The notes under the pieces: generated by a model
What the model was told of the DNA's origin: nothing
Seen by the model: the letters and a program-made list of their open reading frames with translations, nothing else
Database searches by the model: none
Shown here: piece by piece, positions 1 through 9,508 of the stretch
Layout of the letters: the number at the start of each line of letters is the position of its first letter
Position numbering within the stretch: the first letter of the stretch is position 1
Origin: Nemertoderma westbladi
Lineage: Eukaryota; Xenacoelomorpha; Nemertodermatida; Nemertodermatidae
Length of the DNA stretch: 20,708 nt
Direction: 5' to 3'
Assembly: GCA_032718475.1 (NCBI GenBank)
Contig: JAUCBJ010000317.1
Span: 1 to 20,708 of the forward strand
Made by a program: the position numbers and the translations under genes

Positions 1-1273
1 CCACTGCCTCCGCCGCTTTTGCCTCTGCCGCTGCCTCTGCCGCTGCCGCTTTTCTTTCTGCTTCTGCAGCTGCCACTGCTGCTGCTACTGCCGCTGTCTT
101 TCTGTCTTCTATACGTTTTTTCTTTACTTGTTCTTCTTGGACTCGTGTCAGGCGGAGTTGTTCATCAAATTTAGCCTGATTCGCAGCCCTCATTTCCACA
201 TCGATGGCATCCAACACAAGCTTGGTTCCTTCGCTATTAGGGCTAAGTCCATCTAACCTTCTCCTCAATTCGTCATCACCTAAAAAACGTTGATAGTCTG
301 ACAGATAGATGTCAATGGCATCCCTCTTATGCGGTTTCTCTGCCGTCGCTTCACTTTCCACTTGGGAAAAAGTAGCGTCTGTTGATTCTCCATGGGTTGA
401 GCGCTCCTCCAACTGAGCCTTCCACTGAGCTGCTCCTTGAACCTGGCGACTCACCCGATGAAACCAAGTCTTTACGGCAACTTGCAACAACGTGTCTTGT
501 TTTCTTTTAGAAGCCTCCTCAAAGGCGGATAAGATTAGCCTAATCCGCAAAACTCTTTCTCTAACTTGATAAAGCAGCGATCCCTGCTCTTGAGGTCCTT
601 GAGGTTGTTTAAACAGTTGTCTTTCTACTCGCTCCATAGAGCTGAAGAATCCCTGTGCGTATCCGGCTGCGGACCTCTTCCATACAGCTGGATCGATGGT
701 TTCCTTGGCTACTCCCATACGGTGTATGTCTTCCCAGGCAGCTTCTGATAAATCAAACGGGAGTCCGGGTCCGGGGAAGTTCCATTGCGACTCGACAATA
801 GACTTCAGTTCTTCACTCGTGTATCCCGCGTAACTATCTCTAGTTGACCGTCGACTTCTCGCCCAATCGATCTGGTGTTCTTCCACCGCGATCAATAACC
901 CAGCGAGCACGGCTGCAGGAAAGATGAGAAGGGGATCCGTATAAACCGCATCCGTCATCTCTGCTCCGCGCTCGGGTGTCAGCTCTACAGTATCCTCACT
1001 ACTGGAGCTGCTGGGCCGCTGAGGAATAAGTTCTTGACTAGCGGGTTGTTGCTGTTCCGCTGCTTGTTGGTCCCGCTTGACCTGAGCTCGGGTGCCTATG
1101 ATAGACCTACGATGTTGGACTAGCCTAGGTTCTGTTATTACTATTGGAGGGATGACCTTCCTCACAGTGGGAGGTGAACTGAACTTACGACCAGACGGTT
1201 GTACGTCTCGATCTGAGTTGCAGATGGTTACATCTAATAAACTGTCTGACAGGTTCTGCTTAGTATCAGACAT
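1..1273 (-). CDS. Unrecognised protein, 3'-truncated by window edge (424 codons visible)
   Basis: An open frame without a stop runs from an ATG (complement of 1271-1273) to the left edge. An in-frame TAG lies 8 codons upstream of this ATG, which is therefore the first Met, and there is a G at -3. A 424-codon stop-free run in such AT-rich surroundings is very unlikely by chance, and the frame is visibly more GC-rich than its flanks. Visible parts: a polar, Gln/Ser-rich N-terminus (residues 1-105); a short hydrophobic stretch (114-130); Trp- and Gly-containing segments (137-215); a predicted helical region (233-290); a polar linker (291-318); and from about 362 a strongly charged Gln/Glu/Lys helix passing into Ala/Glu repeats (393-424), probably a coiled coil. 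No enzyme motif, zinc knuckle or signal peptide is visible. I do not recognise the family. A structural or Gag-like first ORF of a retroelement is one possibility, a rapidly evolving host protein another. It could also be one large exon of a longer gene. Confidence 0.8.
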   Translation of the reverse strand, partial: MSDTKQNLSDSLLDVTICNSDRDVQPSGRKFSSPPTVRKVIPPIVITEPRLVQHRRSIIGTRAQVKRDQQAAEQQQPASQELIPQRPSSSSSEDTVELTPERGAEMTDAVYTDPLLIFPAAVLAGLLIAVEEHQIDWARSRRSTRDSYAGYTSEELKSIVESQWNFPGPGLPFDLSEAAWEDIHRMGVAKETIDPAVWKRSAAGYAQGFFSSMERVERQLFKQPQGPQEQGSLLYQVRERVLRIRLILSAFEEASKRKQDTLLQVAVKTWFHRVSRQVQGAAQWKAQLEERSTHGESTDATFSQVESEATAEKPHKRDAIDIYLSDYQRFLGDDELRRRLDGLSPNSEGTKLVLDAIDVEMRAANQAKFDEQLRLTRVQEEQVKKKRIEDRKTAAVAAAVAAAEAERKAAAAEAAAEAKAAEAV

Positions 1274-2592
1274 GACTAGGTATGTACAGTTGAATGCCTA
1301 CTGCTATATTACAGTCTAAGCAAGTCTAGTAACTCAGTATTAACTGCTAGCCTAGTAATTAATTACCGTTACTGCTACTCAGTGTAGCGTGATATATAAT
1401 ATATTATAATACCGGTATGCTTATAGTATAGATAACTATTATTACAGACTAGGTTTATCACCGAATACCGGTATAATTTTAGCACAAATATATATAAATA
1501 TATAATAGGCCTATCTGGAATACCGGTATACAGCTTACAGTTTGTAGGATATATAATTCTGAAATAGAATTAATTACACGTACCGGTATAATTTCAGCCT
1601 AGATTTATAGAAATAAAGATAATAGGCCTATCGTAAATACCGGTATATCAATTATTTTAAGTAACTGAATTTCTGAACTTTAGGGTTACTTGGTTACTTT
1701 AACTTACTTTATTACCGTTATTTAAGCAGTAATCCAACTGATATTGAGACCTAATGGTTGTATGGTAGGCCTACTATTTATAAATCGTTAGATTTGATTT
1801 ATAATATATATATACCCGTTTTAATGGGTTTTGTCTATGTTTGAAATAAATGTTATTATTTCCGGGGTAATCACTACACAAAGCGGTGCGCCTTCAGTGA
1901 AGTGTTACTGATAGGACACTAAAACAAATAATACTAATTTACCTAAGTTACTTAATACTACAAATTACGTACAAGTCGGGTTGGGATTACAATCTCTAAA
2001 TAAACACAAAAATTTACAAAAAACACAAAATACGAATTTCAGGGTAATTTTACAAGAAGTCTACAAACCAGCCTAACAAACGGTTAGAAAACCGGTTATT
2101 ACAACGGACAGGGTACTACGGTATTTGAAATAATAAGTAGTAGTAAATACACTGCGTTGTCTAGATAGGAAAATAACACCGCCTGACGACCTATAGCCGT
2201 ATCGCTATAGGTTCTACGTTATGTATCACGGAGTGTTCCTACCTAGAAGTTAATAGAGCTAATCGAATGTGCCTATCAACCACTTTACAACACAGATATA
2301 ATGTCTACAATAATTACTTCGGAAAGTACTGTACACTAAACCCTAAATTAGGTACGAGTACTTGTACAACAGATAATCAGTAGTTAGATATACTTGAACA
2401 GCTAAAAGAACCACGGCATCTGCTGGAGTGACCGATGCACAAAATCACCAGTCTTTACCTACGCCGAGCAGCCCGTGTAGTACCGGGGTTAATTTAACTA
2501 TAGCGGTATGTATAACAAACACAATTACTGTAGGAACAAACTTGGGGAATGAATGTTGCGGATAATCGCATAAACTCTGAATAATAAATATT
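1274..2592. other. AT-rich non-coding stretch upstream of the minus-strand gene
   Basis: This region lies 5' of the minus-strand coding region and would hold its promoter or 5' UTR, or an LTR if the gene belongs to a retroelement. I looked for a tRNA-complementary primer-binding site and for LTR ends and found none convincing. Apart from the TACCGGTAT series (separate entry) there is a small hairpin at about 2190-2211, CCTATAGC facing GCTATAGG. No coding region is evident. Confidence 0.5.
1410..1647. repeat. Degenerate ~57-bp tandem repeat marked by TACCGGTAT
   Basis: TACCGGTAT occurs at 1410, 1466, 1521, 1581 and 1638, giving spacings of 56, 55, 60 and 57 bp. The intervals beginning at 1466 and 1581 are the most alike. 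Each starts with TACCGGTATAATTT, and an ATAATAGGCCTATC motif lies shortly before the next TACCGGTAT. The other intervals are diverged. The array lies 137-374 bp upstream of the minus-strand start codon. Confidence 0.7.
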
Positions 2593-3166
2593 ACGCTACG
2601 CGTACAAACTACTCAAACAAAATACAGACTGAACACTGACAGACTACTATCAAGCCTAAACAAACTACGGTATATGCAGACTCCGAAATGATTAGGGAGT
2701 ATGCGCTCTAACCCAGTAGTGCGACTTATTCTTTAGTTGGGGGTTTACCTTACAGCGTTCGCTGCCCCTACTGCCTAACCGTACTTAATCGGACAGATGA
2801 TCTACACACGCGGCAATCCGTTCAGACCTAATAACAGCCAGACAACTATCCAGCCTACAAATTATCTAAGTAAAATTATACGCTACCCGTACAGACTTAC
2901 ACAAACAAAGTACAGACTAAACGATAGCAGACTACTCTCAAGCCTAAATAAACTACAGGACATGCAGACTCCGAAATGATTAGGGAGTATGCGCTCTAAC
3001 CCAGTAGTGCGACATATTCTTTAGTTGGGGGTTTACCTTACAGCGTTCGCTGCCCCTACTGCCTAATCGTACTTAATCGGACAGGTGATCTACACACACT
3101 GCAACTCGTTCGGACTTAACAGCAATCAGACAACAGCTCAGCCTACAAATCGTCTGTACAATCTGA
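2593..3166. repeat. Tandem duplication, two ~287-bp units
   Basis: Unit 1 (2593-2879) begins ACGCTACGCGTAC and unit 2 (2880-3166) begins ACGCTACCCGTAC. The central ~120 bp, from GACTCCGAAATGATTAGGG to TGCCCCTACTGCCTAA, is nearly identical between copies. The ends are more diverged. No coding frame is shared by the two copies, and the core shows no tRNA or 5S rRNA box pattern. The duplication lies upstream of the minus-strand gene. Confidence 0.9.
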
Positions 3167-4718
3167 TCAGGCTTACACGCCTTCTGTTCAATACTGGCCT
3201 ACAAATAAATAAAACTTGACAGAAATAAGTAAAAATCTCAATAAAAAACCAGGGCGGGCCCTCCCTGATTAATTATTAAGGCCTACCGGTATATAACTAT
3301 CAAAATCGAATAATACTGCTGTACCTGTACTGCTGTAGGTACCGGTCCGGGTGGTTAGGTAGTCAGGCCTACTGGGTACCGGTTGCCGGTACTTCAGCTT
3401 TATTGCCTACTGCAATACAGAAGATATATCCTTTAATGTTCGCGCTTTCAGACCTTTGGCAGTTTAACCCGCCAAATTAAGATGTCTTCTAGATATTAAA
3501 TTGCTTTTTAGCCTATGACAAGTATTTGATTCACTACACTAGTCGAAACCAATCCGTGCGCGACCATTCACCCGCTGGATATTCCCGGGAGATTGGGTTC
3601 GACGGTTTAATTTTATTGCTATGTAAGCCTAATGTATTATTCGACTGACAGTATTATATAATCTCTGACAATATTATTTACCTTCGGGAATATTAACAGT
3701 TCCTTTAGGACGTGGCACTTTATCTACATAAACAGAGTTATGACTTAAACTACTCACAACGATATGGCTCAATTATAATTCACATATATGGCGCATTCTT
3801 TAGGAATGCTTCTTTAACAGACTCACTCGCACACAATGCTGCACAATACTGCACACTAATCTGCCAATCTTTACTGATTTTAGTCACATATAAAAGGAAC
3901 ACAGACTGACTCATGTAGGGTCTATCAAATAACATTAGATTCACTTCAAACCACTTTAACATAAGTCACAATCGTTTATCTGTAACCTTTCTCTCTTACC
4001 TTCGGTATATCAAGAATATTGGGTGTCGGGGTTATTTCTCGTTATTCCAATATAATAATTCATCAACAAATATAATGAATAACCGACAACAAATAGCAGT
4101 ATGCAGTATTCACAAAGCCAGTTATTAAAGGCCGTGACTACGGTGTGTCAAATGCGAGTTAAATGCGAGGTGCAGCTAAAGGATATATGTCCTTATAATT
4201 AAACCTACTAGTGTTGCGCTAAAAAGCAGAAAACATGAAACACTAAAAAGCCGTTCTTTCGTGGCTTTGAAAAACTCGTGACTACTGCTCTGTACGAGTA
4301 TACCAACCACTCTTATTCCACGAAGCTCCCGTTCAACACAGAGAAAGAGCAGTGAGATAGGAAATTTTCAGTTCAGTACTCTGTGATAGGTCAAAATCAA
4401 GGCTTAACTCAAATTCTATTGGGAGATACAAAAACAAGGCTATGACGCAACCTCCCTAGGCTTGTTGGCCGATTAAACAGAGCCCAGATGCCTGCGTACA
4501 GCAAATCAGCCAATAAGCTGGTAACTTGCACTATTTTTAACTGTAGATCACTTTGAGAGTATTCTTAGCGACTGGGGGGGAACTGGCCAACAAGGCAAAC
4601 GAATCAGTTATCCCACAAAAGCTTTTACAGATACGTATTACACAGGATTACGTTGTACCTGATTCATACCGGGGACAATTGCATGAATACACAACGACAA
4701 ACCGGGGACGATTAACAA
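3167..4718. other. AT-rich stretch with no recognisable gene
   Basis: I see no credible coding frame or RNA gene. The part at 3280-3410 is rich in AGGCCT and ACCGGT palindromes, like 1405-1650 and 16560-16760. The rest is unstructured AT-rich sequence. Confidence 0.4.
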
Positions 4719-4736
4719 TCCGGGGACGTCCCCGGA
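4719..4736. repeat. Perfect 18-bp palindrome TCCGGGGACGTCCCCGGA
   Basis: The sequence is an exact self-complement. Two further CCGGGGAC motifs occur just upstream (about 4668 and 4702), and GGGGACC/GGTCCCC motifs recur at about 5351 and 5592. These may be scattered ends of one small element family. Confidence 0.7.
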
Positions 4737-4739
4737 ATG

Positions 4740-5143
4740 AATTGGTAGCAAAAATGAAATCTACATCAACATCATTTTTTCTCCATATTCAGTACGAAAT
4801 AAATGAATCGCTTATTAAAATATAAATTTTTGAAACGAAATAAAACATGTATTGTTTTCTTCTTCTATAATATTAAGTAATTCAGAATTAAAGCATTTAA
4901 CTATATTATCTCACTGTATTAATATTACGAACATCATGTAGGCCTAGTCAATAATATACTATTAGGCACTACATACTGCGAAATTAAATGAATGTTTCTT
5001 AGGTTTAGTTAATTATTTATATCAAGTTCATTGGTTATTTTGATTATTATCACAAATACCAATACAAATATTAATATATTTAGCTAAAATTGGTTGCAAA
5101 AATGAAATCTACGCATTATTTCCTCACACATTCAGTACGCAAT
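4740..5143. repeat. Direct repeat pair of ~56 bp (4740-4800 and 5088-5143)
   Basis: Both copies contain ATTGGTWGCAAAAATGAAAT followed by CTAC and, ~30 bp later, a shared ATTCAGTACG motif. They are about 350 bp apart, in the same orientation. The interval between them is plain AT-rich DNA. Confidence 0.65.
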
Positions 5144-5349
5144 CAAAATCATATTGCAGAGTTAGTTACGAATACAAGGGTTTGCAGATTATGGCTGCCC
5201 ATTGAACCCTTTCTATTTCTCAAGAATATTCCAGAACATTACTTGTTATCCAATCACATATCGTCTGACATGGCAGCACATTGTTTAATGTTTAACATTC
5301 GGTAGAGTAATGATTGTGTAAACTCTACCTGAAATGTGCTCAATCACAC

Positions 5350-5601
5350 TGGGGACCGGATCGTGATTGGACAAAAACTTAAACACACCAGTGAAATGTG
5401 TATGTATGATGTCCCCACTTCAACCCATGAGTAACAAATAAGCAATCTTTAGAGTTGATAAATTTTGAAACAATAGAATGACGTAAAATGGTTTCCTGAG
5501 TCTATTGGTGCCAAAATAATTTAATTTAAACCAATAATAAAGAAGTTATAAGGGAATCAATATCGACCCCAGAACCGACCGATAGAAATAACGGTCCCCA
5601 G
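5350..5601. mobile_element. Possible small MITE with 10-bp inverted ends
   Basis: CTGGGGACCG (about 5350-5359) and its inverse CGGTCCCCAG (about 5592-5601) bracket 252 bp of non-coding DNA. No convincing target-site duplication is seen. The inverted ends are short enough that chance is possible. Confidence 0.25.
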
Positions 5602-5623
5602 AATGGGGGTTGTACAAAGAGGG

Positions 5624-5872
5624 GTGTGTGTGTGTGTGTGTCGGTAGCCATAAATGTCGGAAGCCATAATCGAAGTTAATATCTTCAACTAAATTGTGTG
5701 GTTGAATCGAATTATTTCGATTCTTCTATCGGTAATTAATTATTTAGGGGGGTAACATTTATCCCATCTGGTATAAAATTAACATGGGTAGATTCGCCGT
5801 GTCCCATTCTATCAAAGTCTTTACTTTATACTCGAGATTAATGTAAAGTTTCATAGTTATTATATATTTATA
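5624..5872 (+). repeat. Left terminal inverted repeat of the 5-kb element
   Basis: It starts with (TG)n followed by TCGGTAGCCATAAATGTCGG and pairs with 10436-10676. Similarity fades after the shared TATACTCGAGATTAATGT and CATAGTTATT region. Confidence 0.9.
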
Positions 5873-5944
5873 GTTATAGTATTTATAGTTTTATAGTTAC
5901 AATTTTGACTCCTTAAGCAAAAGGGTCCCGAATGAGTTTTTTAA

Positions 5945-6247
5945 CCTTTATTTTTTGTGATTTTGAGTGCTTTTTTTATACTAGTGAATATTCTAGAACC
6001 TTAGTAGATTTTTAATGGTATATAGCTAGTATTTTTTACTAGCTAGTAATTTTTGGAAATTATTTTGGTCATTAATATATTCTTCAACAGTTTAACCTGA
6101 AATATCATGGACTTTCACATTTTTTATAATTTCAAAAAATACTAGCTAGCAAAAAATCACTAGCTATCATAAAAAACATATCTACTAATGTTGTAGAACT
6201 TTCACCAATACCAAAAAAATTAAAAAACTCTAAAAAAGGATTGGTGA
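5945..6247. mobile_element. Hairpin MITE-like inverted repeat
   Basis: The two halves are imperfect inverted copies. The inner arms (6021-6063 and 6128-6168, ATAGCTAGT...ACTAGCTAGT) match at about 90%. Weaker pairing continues outward through TTAGTAGAT and GTGAA motifs to the approximate ends given. The loop is about 64 nt and there is no coding. It looks like a full-length palindromic MITE, or the inverted arms of a small fold-back element, within the larger TIR element. Confidence 0.65.
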
Positions 6248-6290
6248 AAAATGGCTGGGGTGTCGACAGGGCGAAGTAGGGACCGTGTTG

Positions 6291-6363
6291 CTTAACCCCT
6301 TAGAGCCTATGACGTCCACTGCACGTCACAATGGACAGCACGAAGACGTGCAGTGGACGTCAT
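6291..6363. repeat. piggyBac-like terminus with a perfect 19-bp hairpin
   Basis: TTAACCCCTTAGAGCC is followed by ATGACGTCCACTGCACGTC (6309-6327) and its exact inverse (6345-6363) around a 17-nt loop. A TTAA followed by CCC is the known start of piggyBac-family ends, often with a subterminal inverted repeat. I found no matching opposite end nearby, so this is either a solo or truncated end or an unrelated hairpin. The family assignment is inference. Confidence 0.45.
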
Positions 6364-6535
6364 GCTGGAATACATGTTTTATTGGAAGGCTCTTGGAGTA
6401 GGTATACTGGTGGATAGTATTAATGACATTTATTGCTCTTCGTGGCAAAAAATCCATTCTGTACTGTAGATAGGCTGTATTGTAGACTGTATTATTAGTG
6501 TTAGGTATATGGCGTAATGCCAACCACAGTACAGT

Positions 6536-7085
6536 AGTTCAGACTGACAGAGAGACCGACAGACAGACAGACTAGATTTATGTAAACGTGTAAACTGACA
6601 TCAGAAATGAAATCAGCAACCCTTAAACCCCCATAGCGAGAATGTTGGTTAGTTAGTATACTTTCTTAAGTTTTCACAGACTGACTGACAGAAAGACCGA
6701 CAGCCAGACAGACTAGATTTTTTTTAAACGTGAAAACTGACATCTGAAATAAACTTAGCACCCATTAAAACCCCCATAACAAGAATGTTAGTTAGTTTGT
6801 ATTCTTTTTTAAGTTTTGACAGACTGACTGACTGACAGAAAGACCGACAAACAGACAGTCTAGATTTATATAAACCTGAAAACTGACATCAGAAATGAAA
6901 TCAGCACCCCTTAAAACCCCCATAGCGAGAATGTTAGTTAATTTGAATTATCTTTTATGTTTTGACAGACTGACTGACAGAATGACCGACAGACAGACAG
7001 ACTAGATTTATGTAAACGTGAAAACTGACATCAGAAATGTAATCAGCACTCCTTAAAACCCCCATAGTGAGAATGTTAGCGACAA
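6536..7085. repeat. Four tandem ~143-bp repeats (GACA/GACT-rich head)
   Basis: The CTAGATTT landmark recurs at about 6573, 6714, 6861 and 7003, giving spacings of 141, 147 and 142. Each unit has a GACAGACTGACTGACAGAAAG-type head, then AAACGTGAAAACTGACATC and a tail with AACCCCCATA and AGAATGTTAG. The copies differ by scattered substitutions and small indels. The array lies inside the 5-kb TIR element, left of the hAT insertion. Confidence 0.9.
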
Positions 7086-7370
7086 GTTTTAATTATTAAC
7101 CATATTTCGTAAGATATATTTTAAAACATTTATTTATTAATAATGCAATAACTGAATAACCAGATAACGGAACGACAAACCGAATTGAAACTTTTAATTA
7201 CTAATAATAATCAGTGCCGGATTAACCTTAAGGCATATAAGGCACGTGCCTTAGGGCCAGCCGAAAATACGGGCCATTTTTCTCAGCGAGTCATTCCTGT
7301 GAAAAAAATATTTTTATCTGAAAAGTCCACATTTTTTCTCCCTAAAATTTGTATAAATTTGTGATAGAAA

Positions 7371-7615
7371 ATTCTAGCTCAGACAATTAACCGTCAGGTG
7401 CTGTGTTATTAGTTCGAGACCTGATGGCAGGGAAATAATAAAACATGGCCAAGAACTTTAATGCAGGTGGTATTAAAGATCCTCAAAGATGAGCTAATTT
7501 ACATATAAATGCCTCACAATTTATAGAATTTTTTTATAGAATTGCAAAATTCTAGCTCAGTCGACCGATAGGTGCTGTGTTAGAGACCTGATGGCAGGGA
7601 AATAATAAAACATGG
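7371..7615. repeat. Internal direct repeat in the hAT element, tRNA-like boxes
   Basis: The block from TTCTAGCTCAG to AAATAATAAAACATGG occurs at about 7372-7447 and again at about 7550-7613, the second copy with a short internal deletion. The first copy carries TAGCTCAG (7375) and GTTCGAGACC (7412), which resemble RNA polymerase III A and B boxes. Their spacing is shorter than in an intact tRNA, so this could be a decayed tRNA-derived SINE head. That interpretation is uncertain. Confidence 0.5.
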
Positions 7616-9508
7616 GCAGTAAAACTTTAAAGTGCTAATTATGAACAGTGGAGAATTTAATTTTATTTATTTGTGGGGAATTAATTGTAGTTATGCTCTT
7701 ACTGTCTTAAACTTTCTAGAACAACCAAATAATGACGTGGTGACATACTGTAGGCCTACATAGTAAATGTATGGCGTGGAGATATGGTAGTGCGAATTTT
7801 TTTTTTACCAGAAACGAGTTTTATAAATACATGTAAGCCCTAATAGATAAAAAAAGGATAAATTAGTTGTAGATAAAATAGTTGTTGATAAAAAAAAAAA
7901 CGTGTCAGAAATAACTTCTTGTCACTACTGTAATTTAATTTAAGGGGGGGGGGGGGGGGGGGTACACCATTTTGGTCCAAAATATGTCGAAATAGTTTTT
8001 ATGGTCTATTATAATGCACCATTGAATGGTGTTTCCAAATCTGAAAACTGCGATTTAATAGCTCTTTGAGTTTTCAAGTTATAACAATTTCCATTTAGGG
8101 AATCCTATTGAAATTACTATTACTATGTATAATGAAAGGTTGATTATCGCCAAATATTTTTTTATGAAATTGTCAACTTCAAAACCCTACTAATTATACA
8201 ATTTTTGAGTAATTAGTCTGAAACTTTATGTGGGTGTCTAGATAGCCACCCTGCATAAAAGTATCAGACAACGTTTCGAAATTTTTTGTTAATAAAATTT
8301 AATACTATTTATAACAAACCTAAAAATTTAGCATAAATTTGCAGCGCCACCTAGCGGTACAGAATTATTTTAACAAAATTTCGCCTGATAGTTATATTGC
8401 CCCATCTTTGATCTATCATATAAAAAAACTTTCATGTGATTAGGTTCAAAACTGTAAACGCCTTAGGGTTTTAAGCGCAACCAAGTTTTTTTTATTGTTA
8501 ACTAGTATTAACTAATATTAAATAGTTAACATTAAATAAAAAGTTAATTAAAAGTTAATATTAAATAATTAACCGAAATTCAGATGTTCTGCCCTCGTCT
8601 ATTGAATTTTGCATTCGATGGTATTTTAGGTGCAATTCCTGCAAAACCTAAAACTCTCGGACAGCATCATTGAATTTGGGTAAATTTAAATTAGTGACAA
8701 AAGGTGCTTATTTCCAAGTCTGTTCTCTTATCGAAGAACATTACTTTCTCAGCAAGTCCAAATCTAGATCAGAAATATTAGATCTTTGCACTAAGCCCAC
8801 ACTTTTGGTGTGCTATATTTCTCAGCAAGTCCTCTGTAAAGATAAGTACCCTGCGAAACCTACAGCAAATAAATAACACATTCTCAAGATCCGATCAAAA
8901 TTGCTAAATGCCTAAGGGGGTCAGTCAGCCTTAAAGGGGCCAACTATATAACCCCTACAGAAATGAAATTTTCGAAAATTTACACAATTTTTTGTTGTTT
9001 AATAGAAGGGCTTTCATGAGGTGATATCAGTTTTCAACATTGAATTATTTTTTGACCTCAAAACTGCTCTTTTCAACAACATAATATATTGCTGATATTT
9101 ATGACTCTCTGTATAAAACAACCTTTTTATCAGTTTGTCGATTTTGACTTTTATCATCACTAAATTCCCTACTACTACAGTATTTTATTTTTTACTCAAT
9201 TGCCATCAAACACATACCAAAATGTTCAGCAGCTTTAGGAATACTATCGTTGGGATCTTCTAGAACCGATTTTGTAACAGCTACACTTTGCCTATCCAAA
9301 ATATTTGATTCCCAAAATATAGCCCGGACATACTAAAACCCCCATCAATTTTTCAATAACAATAATTTTGTGCTAAAATTTTCATAGAAGGTAGCCTTCA
9401 TATCTAGGTCCATTTTAACAAAGTCTTGGACCAAGAATTTTAATGCAGGTGGTGTTAAAGATCCTTAAAGATGAGCTAATTTACATATAAATGCCTCAAA
9501 ATTTATAT
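7449..9508. repeat. ~78-bp direct repeat pair inside the hAT element (7449-7525 and 9430-9508)
   Basis: Both copies run from CCAAGAAYTTTAATGCAGGT through AAAGATGAGCTAATTTACAT to ATAAATGCCTCAMAATTTAT with only a few differences. They lie about 2 kb apart in the same orientation. This suggests that part of the element interior was duplicated, or that it was built from two related copies. Confidence 0.8.
7944..7962 (+). repeat. Poly-G tract (19 G)
   Basis: Nineteen consecutive G residues lie inside the hAT-type element. Such tracts can form G-quadruplexes and are prone to length error in sequencing. Confidence 0.9.

Noticed and set aside
566-748. Short + strand open frame
   Set aside because: It lies antisense to the long minus-strand coding region and is a shadow of it, as is the frame at 1092-1319.
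2797-2979. 60-codon + strand frame across the 287-bp duplication
   Set aside because: The other repeat unit does not keep the same frame open, so it is not conserved as coding.
4553-4825. 90-codon + strand frame
   Set aside because: It runs through the CCGGGGAC palindromes and a direct repeat, has no recognisable motif, and its composition looks non-coding.
8338-8356. GCGCCACCTAGCGG, resembling a CTCF-type site
   Set aside because: It is one mismatch from the core pattern, but this is a single short match inside a transposon, and I have no evidence of binding.
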